Shown: piece after piece, positions 45,003 through 54,395 of the stretch
Position numbering within the stretch: position 1 is the stretch's first letter
Layout: the number at the start of each line of letters is the position of its first letter
Origin: Rhodanobacter sp.
GTDB taxonomy: Bacteria; Pseudomonadota; Gammaproteobacteria; Xanthomonadales; Rhodanobacteraceae
DNA: 64,000 bases
Direction: 5' to 3'
Assembly: GCA_030148505.1 (NCBI GenBank)
Contig: JASBTI010000041.1
Coordinates: forward strand, 186,001-250,000
Made by a program: the position numbers and the translations under genes
Notes under the pieces: generated by a model
Databases searched by the model: none
What the model saw: the letters and a program-made list of their open reading frames with translations, nothing else
What the model was told of the DNA's origin: nothing

Positions 45003-46142
45003 ATGTCGGAAGACAGCGGCCAGGAAAAAACCGAACTTCCCTCCGAAAAGCGCTTGCGCGAATCGCGTGAAAAAGGCGAGGTCGCCAGCTCGCGCGATTT
45101 GTCCGGTGCCATGGTGGTACTGGCTGGCGTGGCCGCGCTGATGAGTAGCGGAGAAAGCGCGTTGCGCCATGCTACCAACTTGTTTTCCATTGGCCTGGAT
45201 TACCACCGGGACGCGTTGTTTTCTGGCACTTTGCCGGCGCGTGCCCTGCATGCGGCGATGCGCGAGGCGCTGGCCTTGTTTGGGCCGGTAGCCGTGGCGA
45301 CCTTGCTGGCCACGATGGTCGCGCCCTTGCTGATGGGGGGCGTGAATTTCAGTGCGCAAGCCTTGCAGCCGAAATTCGAGCGTATCGACCCGCTCAAGGG
45401 CCTGGGTCGTATCTTCGCCATGCGCGGATTGGTCGAGTTGGCCAAGGCGCTGCTCAAACTGCTGTTCATCGGCTTGGTCTTGCTGCTGTTGCTGCGCCAT
45501 TGGCAGGGCGAGCTTCAGGCCACGGGCAGAGGGACGGTTACCGCAGGCATCGCGTTGTCCATCAGTCTGCTTGGTCGTGCAGGATTGTGGTTTGGCAGCC
45601 TGCTGGCCCTGATCGGCGGCCTGGATGCGTTGTATCAGAGGTTCGATCATGCCAAACGCTTGCGCATGACCAAGCAGGAGGTGCGCGACGAGTCGAAGGA
45701 GACCGAAGGCAATCCCGAACTCAAGTCGCGCATCCGCCAGGTCCAGCAGCAGCAATCGCGCCAACGCATGATGGAGGATTTGCCGAAAGCCGACGTGGTG
45801 GTGGTCAATCCAAGCCACTTTGCCGTGGCCTTGCGATATGACGACGGCCGCATGGGCGCGCCACGGGTGATTGCCAAGGGCGTCGATCTGCTGGCGCAGC
45901 AGATCCGGCTGGTGGCGGGTAGTCATCGCATTGCGATGGTCGAGGCACCGCCGCTGGCGCGTGCGCTTTACGCCACTACCGAACTGGGTCGCGAGATCCC
46001 CACGGCGTTGTATGTGGCGGTAGCCCAGGTGCTGGCCTATGTGTATCAGCTCAAACAGGCGGTGGTGCATGGCGAGGAGCCACCGCCCGCGCCCATGCCC
46101 GAGGTCGATCCCGACTTGATGGGGCCCTACCGTGATCAATGA
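45003..46142 (+). CDS. flhB: Flagellar export switch protein FlhB
   Basis: A membrane export-gate protein whose self-cleavage switches substrate class. The 379 residues start MSEDSGQEKTELPSEKRLRE, with four membrane helices and a cytosolic domain beginning near 210. The autocleavage motif, normally NPTH, reads NPSH here (Asn269, in VVVVNPSHFAVALRYDDGRM). The Asn-Pro pair needed for cleavage is intact. It ends in a proline-rich tail. A separate FlhB tail is encoded at 57143-57400. Confidence 0.95.
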   Translation: MSEDSGQEKTELPSEKRLRESREKGEVASSRDLSGAMVVLAGVAALMSSGESALRHATNLFSIGLDYHRDALFSGTLPARALHAAMREALALFGPVAVATLLATMVAPLLMGGVNFSAQALQPKFERIDPLKGLGRIFAMRGLVELAKALLKLLFIGLVLLLLLRHWQGELQATGRGTVTAGIALSISLLGRAGLWFGSLLALIGGLDALYQRFDHAKRLRMTKQEVRDESKETEGNPELKSRIRQVQQQQSRQRMMEDLPKADVVVVNPSHFAVALRYDDGRMGAPRVIAKGVDLLAQQIRLVAGSHRIAMVEAPPLARALYATTELGREIPTALYVAVAQVLAYVYQLKQAVVHGEEPPPAPMPEVDPDLMGPYRDQ

Positions 46143-46154
46143 CAGGCCAGGCAG

Positions 46155-48248
46155 ATGACAGGCGAAAACGTACTCGGCAATTTCAGGCAGATCGTCAAGC
46201 GCGGCTTTGGGGCGCCGTTGGCCGTGTTGGTCATGCTGGCGATGATGATGCTGCCGCTGCCGCCGTTCCTGCTGGATCTGCTGTTCAGCTTCAACATCGC
46301 GCTATCGCTGGTGATCCTGTTGGCGGTGGTGTATGTGATGCGACCGCTGGAGTTCGCTGCATTTCCCACCGTGGTGCTGATGGCCACGCTGCTCCGGCTG
46401 GCCTTGAACATCGCTTCATCCCGCGTCGTGCTGCTGCACGGGCACGATGGGCCCGGAGCAGCGGGCAAGGTGATCGAGGCCTTCGGCGAGTTTGTCATCG
46501 GCGGCAATTTCGCCGTCGGCCTGGTGGTATTCGGGATCATCACCATCATCAACTTCGTGGTGGTCACCAAGGGTGCTACCCGCGTTTCCGAGGTCACCGC
46601 GCGCTTCACGCTCGATGCGATGCCCGGCAAGCAGATGGCCATCGACGCCGATCTCAATGCGGGCTTGCTGACCCAGGAACAGGCACGGGAGCGGCGCCAG
46701 GAGGTGCGCGAGGAAGCGGACTTCTACGGCTCCATGGACGGCGCCTCGAAGTTCGTGCGCGGCGATGCTACGGCGGGCATCCTGATCCTGCTCATCAATA
46801 TCGTCGGCGGTTTCTTTGTCGGCGTATTGCAGCATGGCTTGTCGGCCGGCGAGGCGGCCCGGACCTACACCCTTTTGACGATCGGTGACGGTCTGGTGGC
46901 GCAGGTGCCGGCACTGATGCTCTCGGTTGCCGCAGCCATCATCGTCACCCGTGTCTCCAAACCCCAGGACATGGGCAGGCATCTGCTCGGTCAGGTATTC
47001 GGTCAGCCGCGGACGTTGGCGGTAGCGGGCACGGTATTGACCGTGATGGGGCTGATTCCGGGCATGCCGAATATTGCCTTCCTGCTGCTGGGCGCTATGT
47101 GTGGCGGAGGTGCCTGGTTGATGTCACGACGGCAACACGAAACCCGCGCCAAGCTGACAGAGGCAGCCGAGGAAACACCGGCGACCACGCCCCCCGCCGA
47201 GCGCCTGGAGCTTGGCTGGGAGGACGTCGCCAGCGTTGATCCCTTGGGGTTGGAGGTGGGCTACCGCTTGATCCCGCTGGTTGATACGCACCAGGGCGGC
47301 GAGTTGATGGGGCGGATCAAGTCGGTGCGTCGCAAGCTTTCGCAGGAGCTCGGCTTTCTGGTTCCGGCAGTCCATATCCGCGATAACCTGGATCTGGGGC
47401 CCAGCACCTATCGGATTACGTTGATGGGCGTGCCGATGGGTGAAGCCGAGGTTCACAACGAGCGGCTGATGGCGATCAACCCCGGGCAGGTGCACGGCAA
47501 TCTGCAGGGCATTGCCACGCAGGATCCCGCGTTTGGCCTCGAAGCGGTATGGATCGAGAGCGGTCAGCGTGAGCTGGCACAGAGCTACGGTTACACCGTG
47601 GTCGATCCGGCCACGGTGATCGCCACCCATCTGTCGAATATCCTGCAAACCCACGCACACGAGTTGCTGAGCCATCAGGACGTGCAACAGCTGCTGGATC
47701 GTCTGGCCACCACGGCGCCGAAGCTGGTCGAGGACCTGGTGCCCAAGCGGATGACGCTGGGCGTGGTGGTCAAGGTGCTGCAGAATCTGTTGGCCGAGCG
47801 GGTACCGATCCGCAATATGCGCAGCATCGTCGAATCCTTGGCGGAGCACGCCGGGCAGAGTCAGGATCCCGGCGTTTTGACTTCCAGCGTACGGGTGGCG
47901 TTGGGCCGTCAGATCGTCCAGGAGATCACCGGGCTTGGCACCGAGGTACCGGTTATCACGCTGGCTCCCGAGCTGGAGCAGATTCTCCTCAGCTCGCTTT
48001 CCGGGGGGGGTGGCGTGGCGGGTGCCGCGGTGGAACCGGGGCTGGCCGATCGCCTACAGCAGAGTGTCGCCGACGCCGCTCGGCGTCAGGAGGCGAGTGG
48101 CGAACCGGCGGTATTGCTGGTCGCACCTCAACTACGACCATGGCTCGCGCGCTTTACCCGGCATGTGGCACAAAACCTGCACGTCCTCGCCTACAACGAA
48201 GTGCCCGACAACCGTCGGGTGCGGCTTGTCCAGGCGTTGGGACAATAG
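46155..48248 (+). CDS. flhA: Flagellar export gate protein FlhA
   Basis: The large export-gate protein. The 697 residues have eight predicted membrane helices in the first half with the FHIPEP signature region (RPLEFAAFPTVVLMATLLRL, NFAVGLVVFGIITIINFVVV, LDAMPGKQMAIDADLNAGLL). The cytosolic ring domain follows (RVPIRNMRSIVESLAEHAGQ). A G8 run (48003-48010) lies in a glycine-rich loop SLSGGGGVAG near residue 618. The conserved sequence after it is in frame. Confidence 0.96.
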   Translation: MTGENVLGNFRQIVKRGFGAPLAVLVMLAMMMLPLPPFLLDLLFSFNIALSLVILLAVVYVMRPLEFAAFPTVVLMATLLRLALNIASSRVVLLHGHDGPGAAGKVIEAFGEFVIGGNFAVGLVVFGIITIINFVVVTKGATRVSEVTARFTLDAMPGKQMAIDADLNAGLLTQEQARERRQEVREEADFYGSMDGASKFVRGDATAGILILLINIVGGFFVGVLQHGLSAGEAARTYTLLTIGDGLVAQVPALMLSVAAAIIVTRVSKPQDMGRHLLGQVFGQPRTLAVAGTVLTVMGLIPGMPNIAFLLLGAMCGGGAWLMSRRQHETRAKLTEAAEETPATTPPAERLELGWEDVASVDPLGLEVGYRLIPLVDTHQGGELMGRIKSVRRKLSQELGFLVPAVHIRDNLDLGPSTYRITLMGVPMGEAEVHNERLMAINPGQVHGNLQGIATQDPAFGLEAVWIESGQRELAQSYGYTVVDPATVIATHLSNILQTHAHELLSHQDVQQLLDRLATTAPKLVEDLVPKRMTLGVVVKVLQNLLAERVPIRNMRSIVESLAEHAGQSQDPGVLTSSVRVALGRQIVQEITGLGTEVPVITLAPELEQILLSSLSGGGGVAGAAVEPGLADRLQQSVADAARRQEASGEPAVLLVAPQLRPWLARFTRHVAQNLHVLAYNEVPDNRRVRLVQALGQ

Positions 48249-48419
48249 GAGGGGTGGCGGAATGGGTATCGCAGAGCAGGTGCGGCGCCGTGACGGCGGG
48301 CCGTCGAGGAAAGTCTCTGGCAACTGGCTCGGGCGCGTCGACATATCGGCCTGGCGGGTCGCACGAAGCCGTTGCACGCGGCTCTCTGGCGGGCGCCTTG
48401 GTAGGTGGAGCAAAACAAT

Positions 48420-49709
48420 ATGAAGATCAAGCGATTCGTAGCCGCTGATATGCGCCAGGCCATGCGCGAGGTGCGCGAGGAGCAGGGGCCGGAGGCGGTG
48501 ATTCTCTCTACCCGGCGCTTTGCCGAGGGGATCGAAGTCATCGCCGCGATCGATTATGACGAATCGCTGATGCGTGAGGCCTCGCGCCACAATGTCGCGG
48601 CAGTGAATCCCGGAACACCGGCATCGACGGCGGCAGCGACAGGGGCCACCCCGCCTCCGCTGGCTCGCACCAGGGGCCAGTCGGTGTCCAACAGTCCCTC
48701 GACTTCCCCGGCGCTGAGCGTGGTGCCTGCCCCGGTGGCCCTGCCCGAGGGGACAGCGACCATGCAGCCGATGATGGAGCAGACCGCGAAGGACACGGCA
48801 CGCATGCGCGTCGAGCTGGGTGACCTTCGCGAACTGCTTGAAGTACAGCTGTCGAGTCTGGCGTGGAACGATATGGAGCGTCGCCAGCCGCTGCGCTCCC
48901 GGGTGCTGCGTGAAATGACGCGGATGGGCATCGAGGCCGATGTCGCCAATCAGTTGGCGGCGGCGCTGCCGGACAAGTTCAATGCCGAACAGGCACGTTA
49001 CCTGCCACTGGGCATCCTCAGCCGCAGTCTTGCCGTAAGCGGTCGCGACCTTTCCGCGGGGCAGGGCGTCACCGCCCTGGTAGGGCCGACCGGCGTGGGC
49101 AAGACCACCACCATCGCCAAGCTTGCTGCTCGCGCAGTACTGCATGGGGGCGCGGACCAGGTAGCCCTGGTCAGTACCGATCACTACCGCATCGGCGCCG
49201 CGGCGCAGCTGGAGCACTATGGGCGCCTGCTGGGTGTGCGCGTGTATCCGGCCTACGACGCCGAAAGCCTGCACAAGGTTCTGGAACTGTTGCGCGGCCG
49301 GCATACCGTCCTGATCGATACCGCCGGCGTGGCGAGTGGCGATTCGCGGCTGGCGCAGCAGCTGGAGATATTCTCCGGTACTGGCGATGTGCGTGCGTGT
49401 CTGGTGCTGGCGGCAAATGCGCAGGCACAGGCGCTGGACGACGCGGTACGCGCCTACCTGCCGTTGAAGCCGAGTGCGTGCATTCTGACCAAGCTTGATG
49501 AAACGCCGAATCTGGGCGGGGCGTTGTCGGTGGTGATCCGCCACCGCCTGTCACTGGATTACACGACGGACGGGCAACGGGTGCCCGAGGACATCGCGAC
49601 TGCGGATGCCCGGGCGTTGGTCTGCCGGGCTGCACAGGCGCTGAAAAATCACTTGCCGGATGACGAATTGATGGCTGAACGTTTTGGCTTCGCGATGGCC
49701 AGCGCATGA
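48420..49709 (+). CDS. flhF: Polar flagellar placement GTPase FlhF
   Basis: An SRP-type GTPase that recruits the first flagellar parts to the pole. The 429 residues comprise a B domain with KIKRFVAADMRQAMREVREE, an Ala/Pro-rich linker (60-120), and an NG domain with Walker A GPTGVGKTT (222-230), DHYRIGAAAQLEHYG, IDTAGVASGD and TKLDETPNLGG. GGTGGAG precedes the ATG at 48420. With FlhG it marks a polar, number-controlled flagellum. Confidence 0.95.
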   Translation: MKIKRFVAADMRQAMREVREEQGPEAVILSTRRFAEGIEVIAAIDYDESLMREASRHNVAAVNPGTPASTAAATGATPPPLARTRGQSVSNSPSTSPALSVVPAPVALPEGTATMQPMMEQTAKDTARMRVELGDLRELLEVQLSSLAWNDMERRQPLRSRVLREMTRMGIEADVANQLAAALPDKFNAEQARYLPLGILSRSLAVSGRDLSAGQGVTALVGPTGVGKTTTIAKLAARAVLHGGADQVALVSTDHYRIGAAAQLEHYGRLLGVRVYPAYDAESLHKVLELLRGRHTVLIDTAGVASGDSRLAQQLEIFSGTGDVRACLVLAANAQAQALDDAVRAYLPLKPSACILTKLDETPNLGGALSVVIRHRLSLDYTTDGQRVPEDIATADARALVCRAAQALKNHLPDDELMAERFGFAMASA

Positions 49710-50653
49710 GCGGAGTACTTGCAATGGATCAGGCTGGCGGCCTGCGAAACATGTTGTCCGGAATCATCGGGCATGCCGAAGCGGAGTCTGTGTCAAGTCA
49801 TCAGACCAGCAGTCTACCGGTGTCAGCGGTTGCTCCGGCGAGACGCTGCCGCGCAATCGCCGTGGCCGGTGGCAAGGGGGGCGTGGGCAAGAGTACGGTG
49901 GCGGTGAACCTTGGCATGGCGTTGTCGATGAGCGGTCATGAGGTGATGCTGCTCGACGCCGACATGGGCCTGGCCAACGTCGACGTCTTGTTGGGCCTCA
50001 CGCCGTCGCGCCACATCGGCCACATGCTTGACGGGCAATGCTCGCTGACGGATCTGTTGCTGCAGGCCCCCCACGGCCTGCAGGTCATTCCGGCGGGTTC
50101 CGGAGCACGGCGATTGGCGAGGTTGGACAGCGGCGAGCACGCCGCCGTCATTCGGGCTTTCGATGAGCTGGTCCGCCCCCCGCAGTTCCTGCTGGTGGAT
50201 ACCGCGGCGGGGCTGGCCGACAGCGTGGCGATGTTTGCCGCAGCGGCGGACGATCTGGTGCTGGTGGTGTGCGACGAGCCAGCGTCGCTCACCGACGCGT
50301 ACGCATTGATCAAGGTACTCAGCCGTGATTTCGGAGTACGCCGCTTTCGAATGGTGGCCAACATGGTGCGAAACGAAGGGGAGGGCCGGCAGTTGCATCA
50401 GAAGCTTTCGCGGGTCAGCGACCGCTTTCTCGACGTGGTGATCGATTTCATGGGTTGGGTGCCGCACGACGAACGTTTGCGCCAGGCTATCCGCCAGCAA
50501 CGCGCTGTGATCGACGTCTGGCCATCGAGTCGGTCTTCGCTGGCATTCAAGAAATTGGCGGGTGCGGTCGATAAGTGGTCAGAACCCGAAAGAACAGGCC
50601 TCGACCGGATTGCTTTCTTTGGTAACCGGGTGCCATCGACGGCGGGGTACTGA
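49706..50653 (+). CDS. flhG: Flagellar number regulator FlhG (FleN)
   Basis: A MinD/ParA-type ATPase that limits flagellar number and restrains FleQ. The 315 residues carry the deviant Walker A AGGKGGVGKST (54-64) after an N-terminal region that includes the DQAGGLRNMLSG motif used to activate FlhF. LLDADMGLANVDVLLGL, FLLVDTAAGLADSVAMFAAA and MVANMVRNEGEGRQLH are also typical. It overlaps flhF by 4 nt. Confidence 0.95.
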   Translation: MSGVLAMDQAGGLRNMLSGIIGHAEAESVSSHQTSSLPVSAVAPARRCRAIAVAGGKGGVGKSTVAVNLGMALSMSGHEVMLLDADMGLANVDVLLGLTPSRHIGHMLDGQCSLTDLLLQAPHGLQVIPAGSGARRLARLDSGEHAAVIRAFDELVRPPQFLLVDTAAGLADSVAMFAAAADDLVLVVCDEPASLTDAYALIKVLSRDFGVRRFRMVANMVRNEGEGRQLHQKLSRVSDRFLDVVIDFMGWVPHDERLRQAIRQQRAVIDVWPSSRSSLAFKKLAGAVDKWSEPERTGLDRIAFFGNRVPSTAGY

Positions 50654-50654
50654 G

Positions 50655-51383
50655 ATGAGTGTGGCCTCGGAATACCTACAACATTCTCGCGAAAGTGCCG
50701 ATGAGCTGGTACGTCGGCATGCTCCGTTGGTGCGGCGGATCGCCTATCACTTGATGGGACGGCTGCCGGCCAGCGTGGACGTGGGTGACCTGATGCAATC
50801 GGGAATGATTGGCCTACTGGAAGCCTCGCGCCACTACGCCACCGATCGTGGTGCGAGCTTCGAAACGTACGCGGGTATTCGTATCCGTGGTGCGATGCTT
50901 GATGAGCTACGCCGTACCGACTGGACTCCCCGCTCGGTGCATCGCAAGACCCGCGAGGTGGCCGAGGTGGTCCACCAGATCGAAACCGAGACCGGAGCTG
51001 AGGCAAGTGATGCGGAGATCATGCGACGGTTGGGAATCAGTGCCGACGAATACCATCAGGTACTCGCCGACGCGGCCTGCGTCCGCTTGCTCAGTCTCAC
51101 TGCGTCCGATGACAACGAGGAAGACACGGTACTGAATGTTGCCGATGAGGCAGGCCTCAACCCGCAGGAGAGCATCGAACGCGATGGCATGCGCAATGCG
51201 TTGAGCGAGGCGATTGGCGGCTTGCCTGAGCGGGAACAGTTGGTGATGTCGTTGTATTACGAACAGGAATTGAACTTGAAGGAAATAGGCGCCGTGCTGG
51301 GAGTTAGCGAATCACGAATTTGCCAGATACACGGGAAAGCCGTCATTCGCCTGCGTGCGAGGCTGACCGACTGGTGTGCCTGA
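50655..51383 (+). CDS. fliA: Flagellar sigma factor FliA (sigma-28)
   Basis: Directs RNA polymerase to late flagellar and chemotaxis promoters. The 242 residues have region 2 (HAPLVRRIAYHLMGRLPASV, DVGDLMQSGMIGLLEASRHY, RIRGAMLDELRRTDWTPRSV), region 3, and region 4 (LPEREQLVMSLYYEQELNLK, VSESRICQIHGKAVIRLRAR). ATG 50655 follows the flhG stop by one base with GTACTGAG before it. Five promoters in this window match its recognition sequence. Confidence 0.97.
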   Translation: MSVASEYLQHSRESADELVRRHAPLVRRIAYHLMGRLPASVDVGDLMQSGMIGLLEASRHYATDRGASFETYAGIRIRGAMLDELRRTDWTPRSVHRKTREVAEVVHQIETETGAEASDAEIMRRLGISADEYHQVLADAACVRLLSLTASDDNEEDTVLNVADEAGLNPQESIERDGMRNALSEAIGGLPEREQLVMSLYYEQELNLKEIGAVLGVSESRICQIHGKAVIRLRARLTDWCA

Positions 51384-51451
51384 TGGGTCGTCCTGATGGA
51401 ATTTTTCGAGAGATAGACGCGCTGGTCTGACCAGTACACGTGGAGAGGGTG

Positions 51452-51859
51452 TTGGACAAGAACATGAAAATACTGGTGGTGGACGATTTTTCCACCATGC
51501 GCCGGATCGTTCGCAACCTGCTGGTCGAACTTGGTTTTACCAATGCCTTGATACAAGAGGCCGACGATGGCGAAAACGCGATCGCCATGCTGCGCAGCAT
51601 GCCATTTGAGCTGGTAGTCACCGACTGGAATATGCCGAACATGACCGGCATCGATTTGTTGCGCGCGATTCGCGCGGAACCGAAGTTGAAGGGGCTACCG
51701 GTGTTGATGGTGACGGCCGAAAACAATCGGGAGCAGATCATCGCAGCGGCCCAGGCCGGTGTTAACGGCTATATCGTCAAGCCTTTCACGGCAGCCACTC
51801 TCGAGGAAAAGCTTGGCAAGATCTTTGAGCGCATTGCCGCTAGCGGGGCCAGCGCATGA
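51452..51859 (+). CDS. cheY: Chemotaxis response regulator CheY
   Basis: Phosphorylated by CheA, it binds FliM and reverses the motor. The 135 residues form one receiver domain: acidic pair Asp11-Asp12, phospho-acceptor Asp58 ([12 protein letters not shown]), Thr in MVTAENNRE and Lys in YIVKPF. A TTG start at 51452 is chosen because GGAG lies six bases before it and the product [18 protein letters not shown] fits CheY; ATG 51464 is an alternative. It overlaps cheZ by 4 nt. Confidence 0.94.
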   Translation: MDKNMKILVVDDFSTMRRIVRNLLVELGFTNALIQEADDGENAIAMLRSMPFELVVTDWNMPNMTGIDLLRAIRAEPKLKGLPVLMVTAENNREQIIAAAQAGVNGYIVKPFTAATLEEKLGKIFERIAASGASA

Positions 51860-52497
51860 ACGCTATATCTCCAACCCTGAATGGCGAGGCGTTGCCGCCT
51901 GAGCTGCAGGCGCTGTTCAACAGTACCGATGGCGCCGCTTTTGAGCAGGCGCTTGACGGCTTGCTGCGCCAGCGCGAACAACGCTTGTTTCGCGCACTCG
52001 GTTTGCTGGCGCGAGACCTTCACAACGCCATGCGCAGAATCGGCGGTGACCTCGCGGTGGAAGGCGCTCCCGCCACGATGGCCGATGCCCGGCAGGATCT
52101 TCAGGACGTGCTGGAGATGAGCGCCAAGGCGGCACATCGCAGCCTCGATTTTGCCGAGCGGATGCGCCCGGAGACGGAGTCGATGGCGCAGCATGCCAGC
52201 GAGGTGCTGGCTCATAGCAGCGGCGATCCAGCGGTTGCGGCGTTGGCACGCCAAGCCGGTGAATTTGCCGCAAGTTGTCGCGAGGGATTGGCTGACATGG
52301 TGCTGGCCCAGTCGTGGCAGGATCTGTCCGGCCAGCGCATCAAGAAGGTGGTGAGTTTCATCGGCAGCGTGGAGAACTCGCTGCTCGAACTGGTGCGTCT
52401 GACCGGAGCACTGGCCGGTGGCGAGGCGCCGGTGGCCGCCGCGAAGATATCCAGTCAGGACGAAGCTGACCGGTTGCTCAGCGAATTCGGGTTCTGA
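51856..52497 (+). CDS. cheZ: CheY-phosphate phosphatase CheZ
   Basis: Removes the phosphoryl group from CheY. The 213 residues form long helices; the catalytic segment [20 protein letters not shown] carries the conserved Asp-Gln active-site pattern. The C-terminal CheY-binding tip is [14 protein letters not shown]. It is placed between cheY and cheA as in Pseudomonas. Confidence 0.93.
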   Translation: MNAISPTLNGEALPPELQALFNSTDGAAFEQALDGLLRQREQRLFRALGLLARDLHNAMRRIGGDLAVEGAPATMADARQDLQDVLEMSAKAAHRSLDFAERMRPETESMAQHASEVLAHSSGDPAVAALARQAGEFAASCREGLADMVLAQSWQDLSGQRIKKVVSFIGSVENSLLELVRLTGALAGGEAPVAAAKISSQDEADRLLSEFGF

Positions 52498-52499
52498 GG

Positions 52500-54392
52500 G
52501 TGACCCCGGAACTCGACAGCGAGCTGCGCGATGACTTTCTGGTCGAGGCCGGGGAGCTGTTGCAAAATCTCGGTGAGCAACTGGTCGACCTGGAATCCTC
52601 GCCCGGCGATGCCGAACTGCTGAACGCAGTCTTTCGGGCGTTTCATACGGTCAAGGGTGGGGCCGGCTTCATGGCGATCGAGCCGATGGTATTGCTGTGC
52701 CATCACGCCGAGGATCTGCTCAACGAGGCGAGAAACGGGCACGTGGCGCTCAATGCCACGTATATGGATGCCTTGCTCGAAACGCTCGATCTCCTTAACG
52801 GGATGATGGATGCGTTGAACGCGAATGCCGCACTGGAGATGCCCCCACCCAGCCTGCTGCAGCGGCTGTTGCCCGCCGCGCCAGGGGCGTCCCCGCCGCC
52901 GGCAGACGCCGTGCAGGCAGGTGGCGGGGCAATTGACGACAGTGAGTTCGAGTCATTGCTCGATACGCTCTATGGCGGCGGCGCCCCCGGCGTCACCGAG
53001 GCTGCAGCGCTGGTCAATGTCACGCCGACGACGAGCGGGGCGATCGACGACGACGAGTTTGAGGCCTTGCTGGACAGTTTGCATGGCAAGGATGGGCGGC
53101 CCGGCACCGTACCGGTCGAGGCGGCCCCCAAGGGGGGGGCTGTGGGGCCTGCGGCACCCACCCCGCCACCGCCACCGGCGCCGGCACCAGCACCAGCAGC
53201 GGCGCGCCACGCGGCAGCAGAAAGCACCGTACGGGTAGATACGGCACGACTCGATGTCCTGGTGAATCGTGCCGGGGAGCTGGTACTGGTGCGAAACCGG
53301 ATGCTCAGCCTGGCCCTTCGCGACGGCGACGAGGCCCTGCTGACCGCGGCCAACGAGTTGGGTCGTGTCACCGATGAACTGCAGAACGCGGTGATGGGGA
53401 TGCGCATGCAGCCGGTGGGTCGACTGTTTCAGCGATTCCCCCGCATCGTTCGCGACTTGGCCCGTCAGCTCGGCAAGGAAGTGGAGTTGGTGCTGGAAGG
53501 TGAGGGCACCGATCTCGATCGCAGCCTGGTCGAAGCTCTGGCCGACCCCTTGATACATCTGCTGCGCAACGCGCTTGACCACGGCGTGGAAATGCCGGAC
53601 GAGCGCGAGCGTAGCGGCAAACTGCGCAAGGGGCGGGTAAAGTTGTCGGCGAGTCAGCGCGGCGAGCGCATCGTGATCTCGGTGAGTGACGACGGAAAGG
53701 GCATGGACCCGGCCGTTCTCCGTCGCAAGGCGGTGGAGAAGGGGCTCGTCGATGATGCCCAGGCGGCACGTCTCAGCGACGCCGAATGCTACGAGTTGAT
53801 CTTCCGGCCGGGCTTCAGCACGGCCGCCGCGATCTCGGACATTTCCGGTCGTGGCGTCGGCATGGACGTGGTGAAAACACGTGTTGCCGAGCTGGGCGGC
53901 ACCTTGCGGGTAAATTCGAAGCTTGGCAACGGCAGCGAGCTGGAGTTGTCGGTGCCGCTGACGTTGGCGATTCTCAGGGTTCTGATGGTACGCGTGGGCT
54001 CGCGTCTTTTTGCCTTGCCATTGGGCAATGTCGAGGAAGTTTTCGAGTTGGTAGCGGGCCAGGATCACATGCTGGACGGTCGATTGGTTGCCAACCATCG
54101 CGGGCGCGCGCTGCCGCTGGCCAATCTGGCTGGTTGGGCCGGCGCCGCGGCGGCGGCAGGGCGGCATGTCGTAGTGTTGCACATCGGTCACCTGCGCATC
54201 GGCTGTCTGGTACATGCCGTGCTGGGACGCGAAGATGTGATCATCAAACCGCTCGGTCATTTGTTTGAAGGCGTGCCGGGTGTCGCCGGCGCCACTGTCA
54301 CAGGCGATGGTCGTCTGGCGCTGGTGCTGGACCTGGCCGGCCTGGCCGACGCTCATGGGGAACTGCTCCCGTCGCTGCAGCTGGCTGGCTGA
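52500..54392 (+). CDS. cheA: Chemotaxis histidine kinase CheA (flagellar array)
   Basis: Autophosphorylates in response to receptors and feeds CheY. The 630 residues comprise a P1 phosphotransfer domain with His49 (VFRAFHTVKGGAGFM) and a linker with a duplicated acidic motif (AIDDSEFESLLDTLYG and AIDDDEFEALLDSLHG). A Pro/Ala-rich stretch follows, then dimerisation P3, kinase P4 (RNALDHGVE, SDDGKGMD, GRGVGMDVV) and CheW-like P5. It starts with GTG at 52500, three bases after cheZ. A G8 run lies at 53132-53139 in the linker. Confidence 0.94.
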   Translation: MTPELDSELRDDFLVEAGELLQNLGEQLVDLESSPGDAELLNAVFRAFHTVKGGAGFMAIEPMVLLCHHAEDLLNEARNGHVALNATYMDALLETLDLLNGMMDALNANAALEMPPPSLLQRLLPAAPGASPPPADAVQAGGGAIDDSEFESLLDTLYGGGAPGVTEAAALVNVTPTTSGAIDDDEFEALLDSLHGKDGRPGTVPVEAAPKGGAVGPAAPTPPPPPAPAPAPAAARHAAAESTVRVDTARLDVLVNRAGELVLVRNRMLSLALRDGDEALLTAANELGRVTDELQNAVMGMRMQPVGRLFQRFPRIVRDLARQLGKEVELVLEGEGTDLDRSLVEALADPLIHLLRNALDHGVEMPDERERSGKLRKGRVKLSASQRGERIVISVSDDGKGMDPAVLRRKAVEKGLVDDAQAARLSDAECYELIFRPGFSTAAAISDISGRGVGMDVVKTRVAELGGTLRVNSKLGNGSELELSVPLTLAILRVLMVRVGSRLFALPLGNVEEVFELVAGQDHMLDGRLVANHRGRALPLANLAGWAGAAAAAGRHVVVLHIGHLRIGCLVHAVLGREDVIIKPLGHLFEGVPGVAGATVTGDGRLALVLDLAGLADAHGELLPSLQLAG

Positions 54393-54395
54393 TAG

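Noticed and set aside
48249..48419. A separate sigma-54 promoter for flhF (TGGCAACTGGCTCGG)
   Set aside because: The -12 position is GG rather than GC; no acceptable match in the gap.
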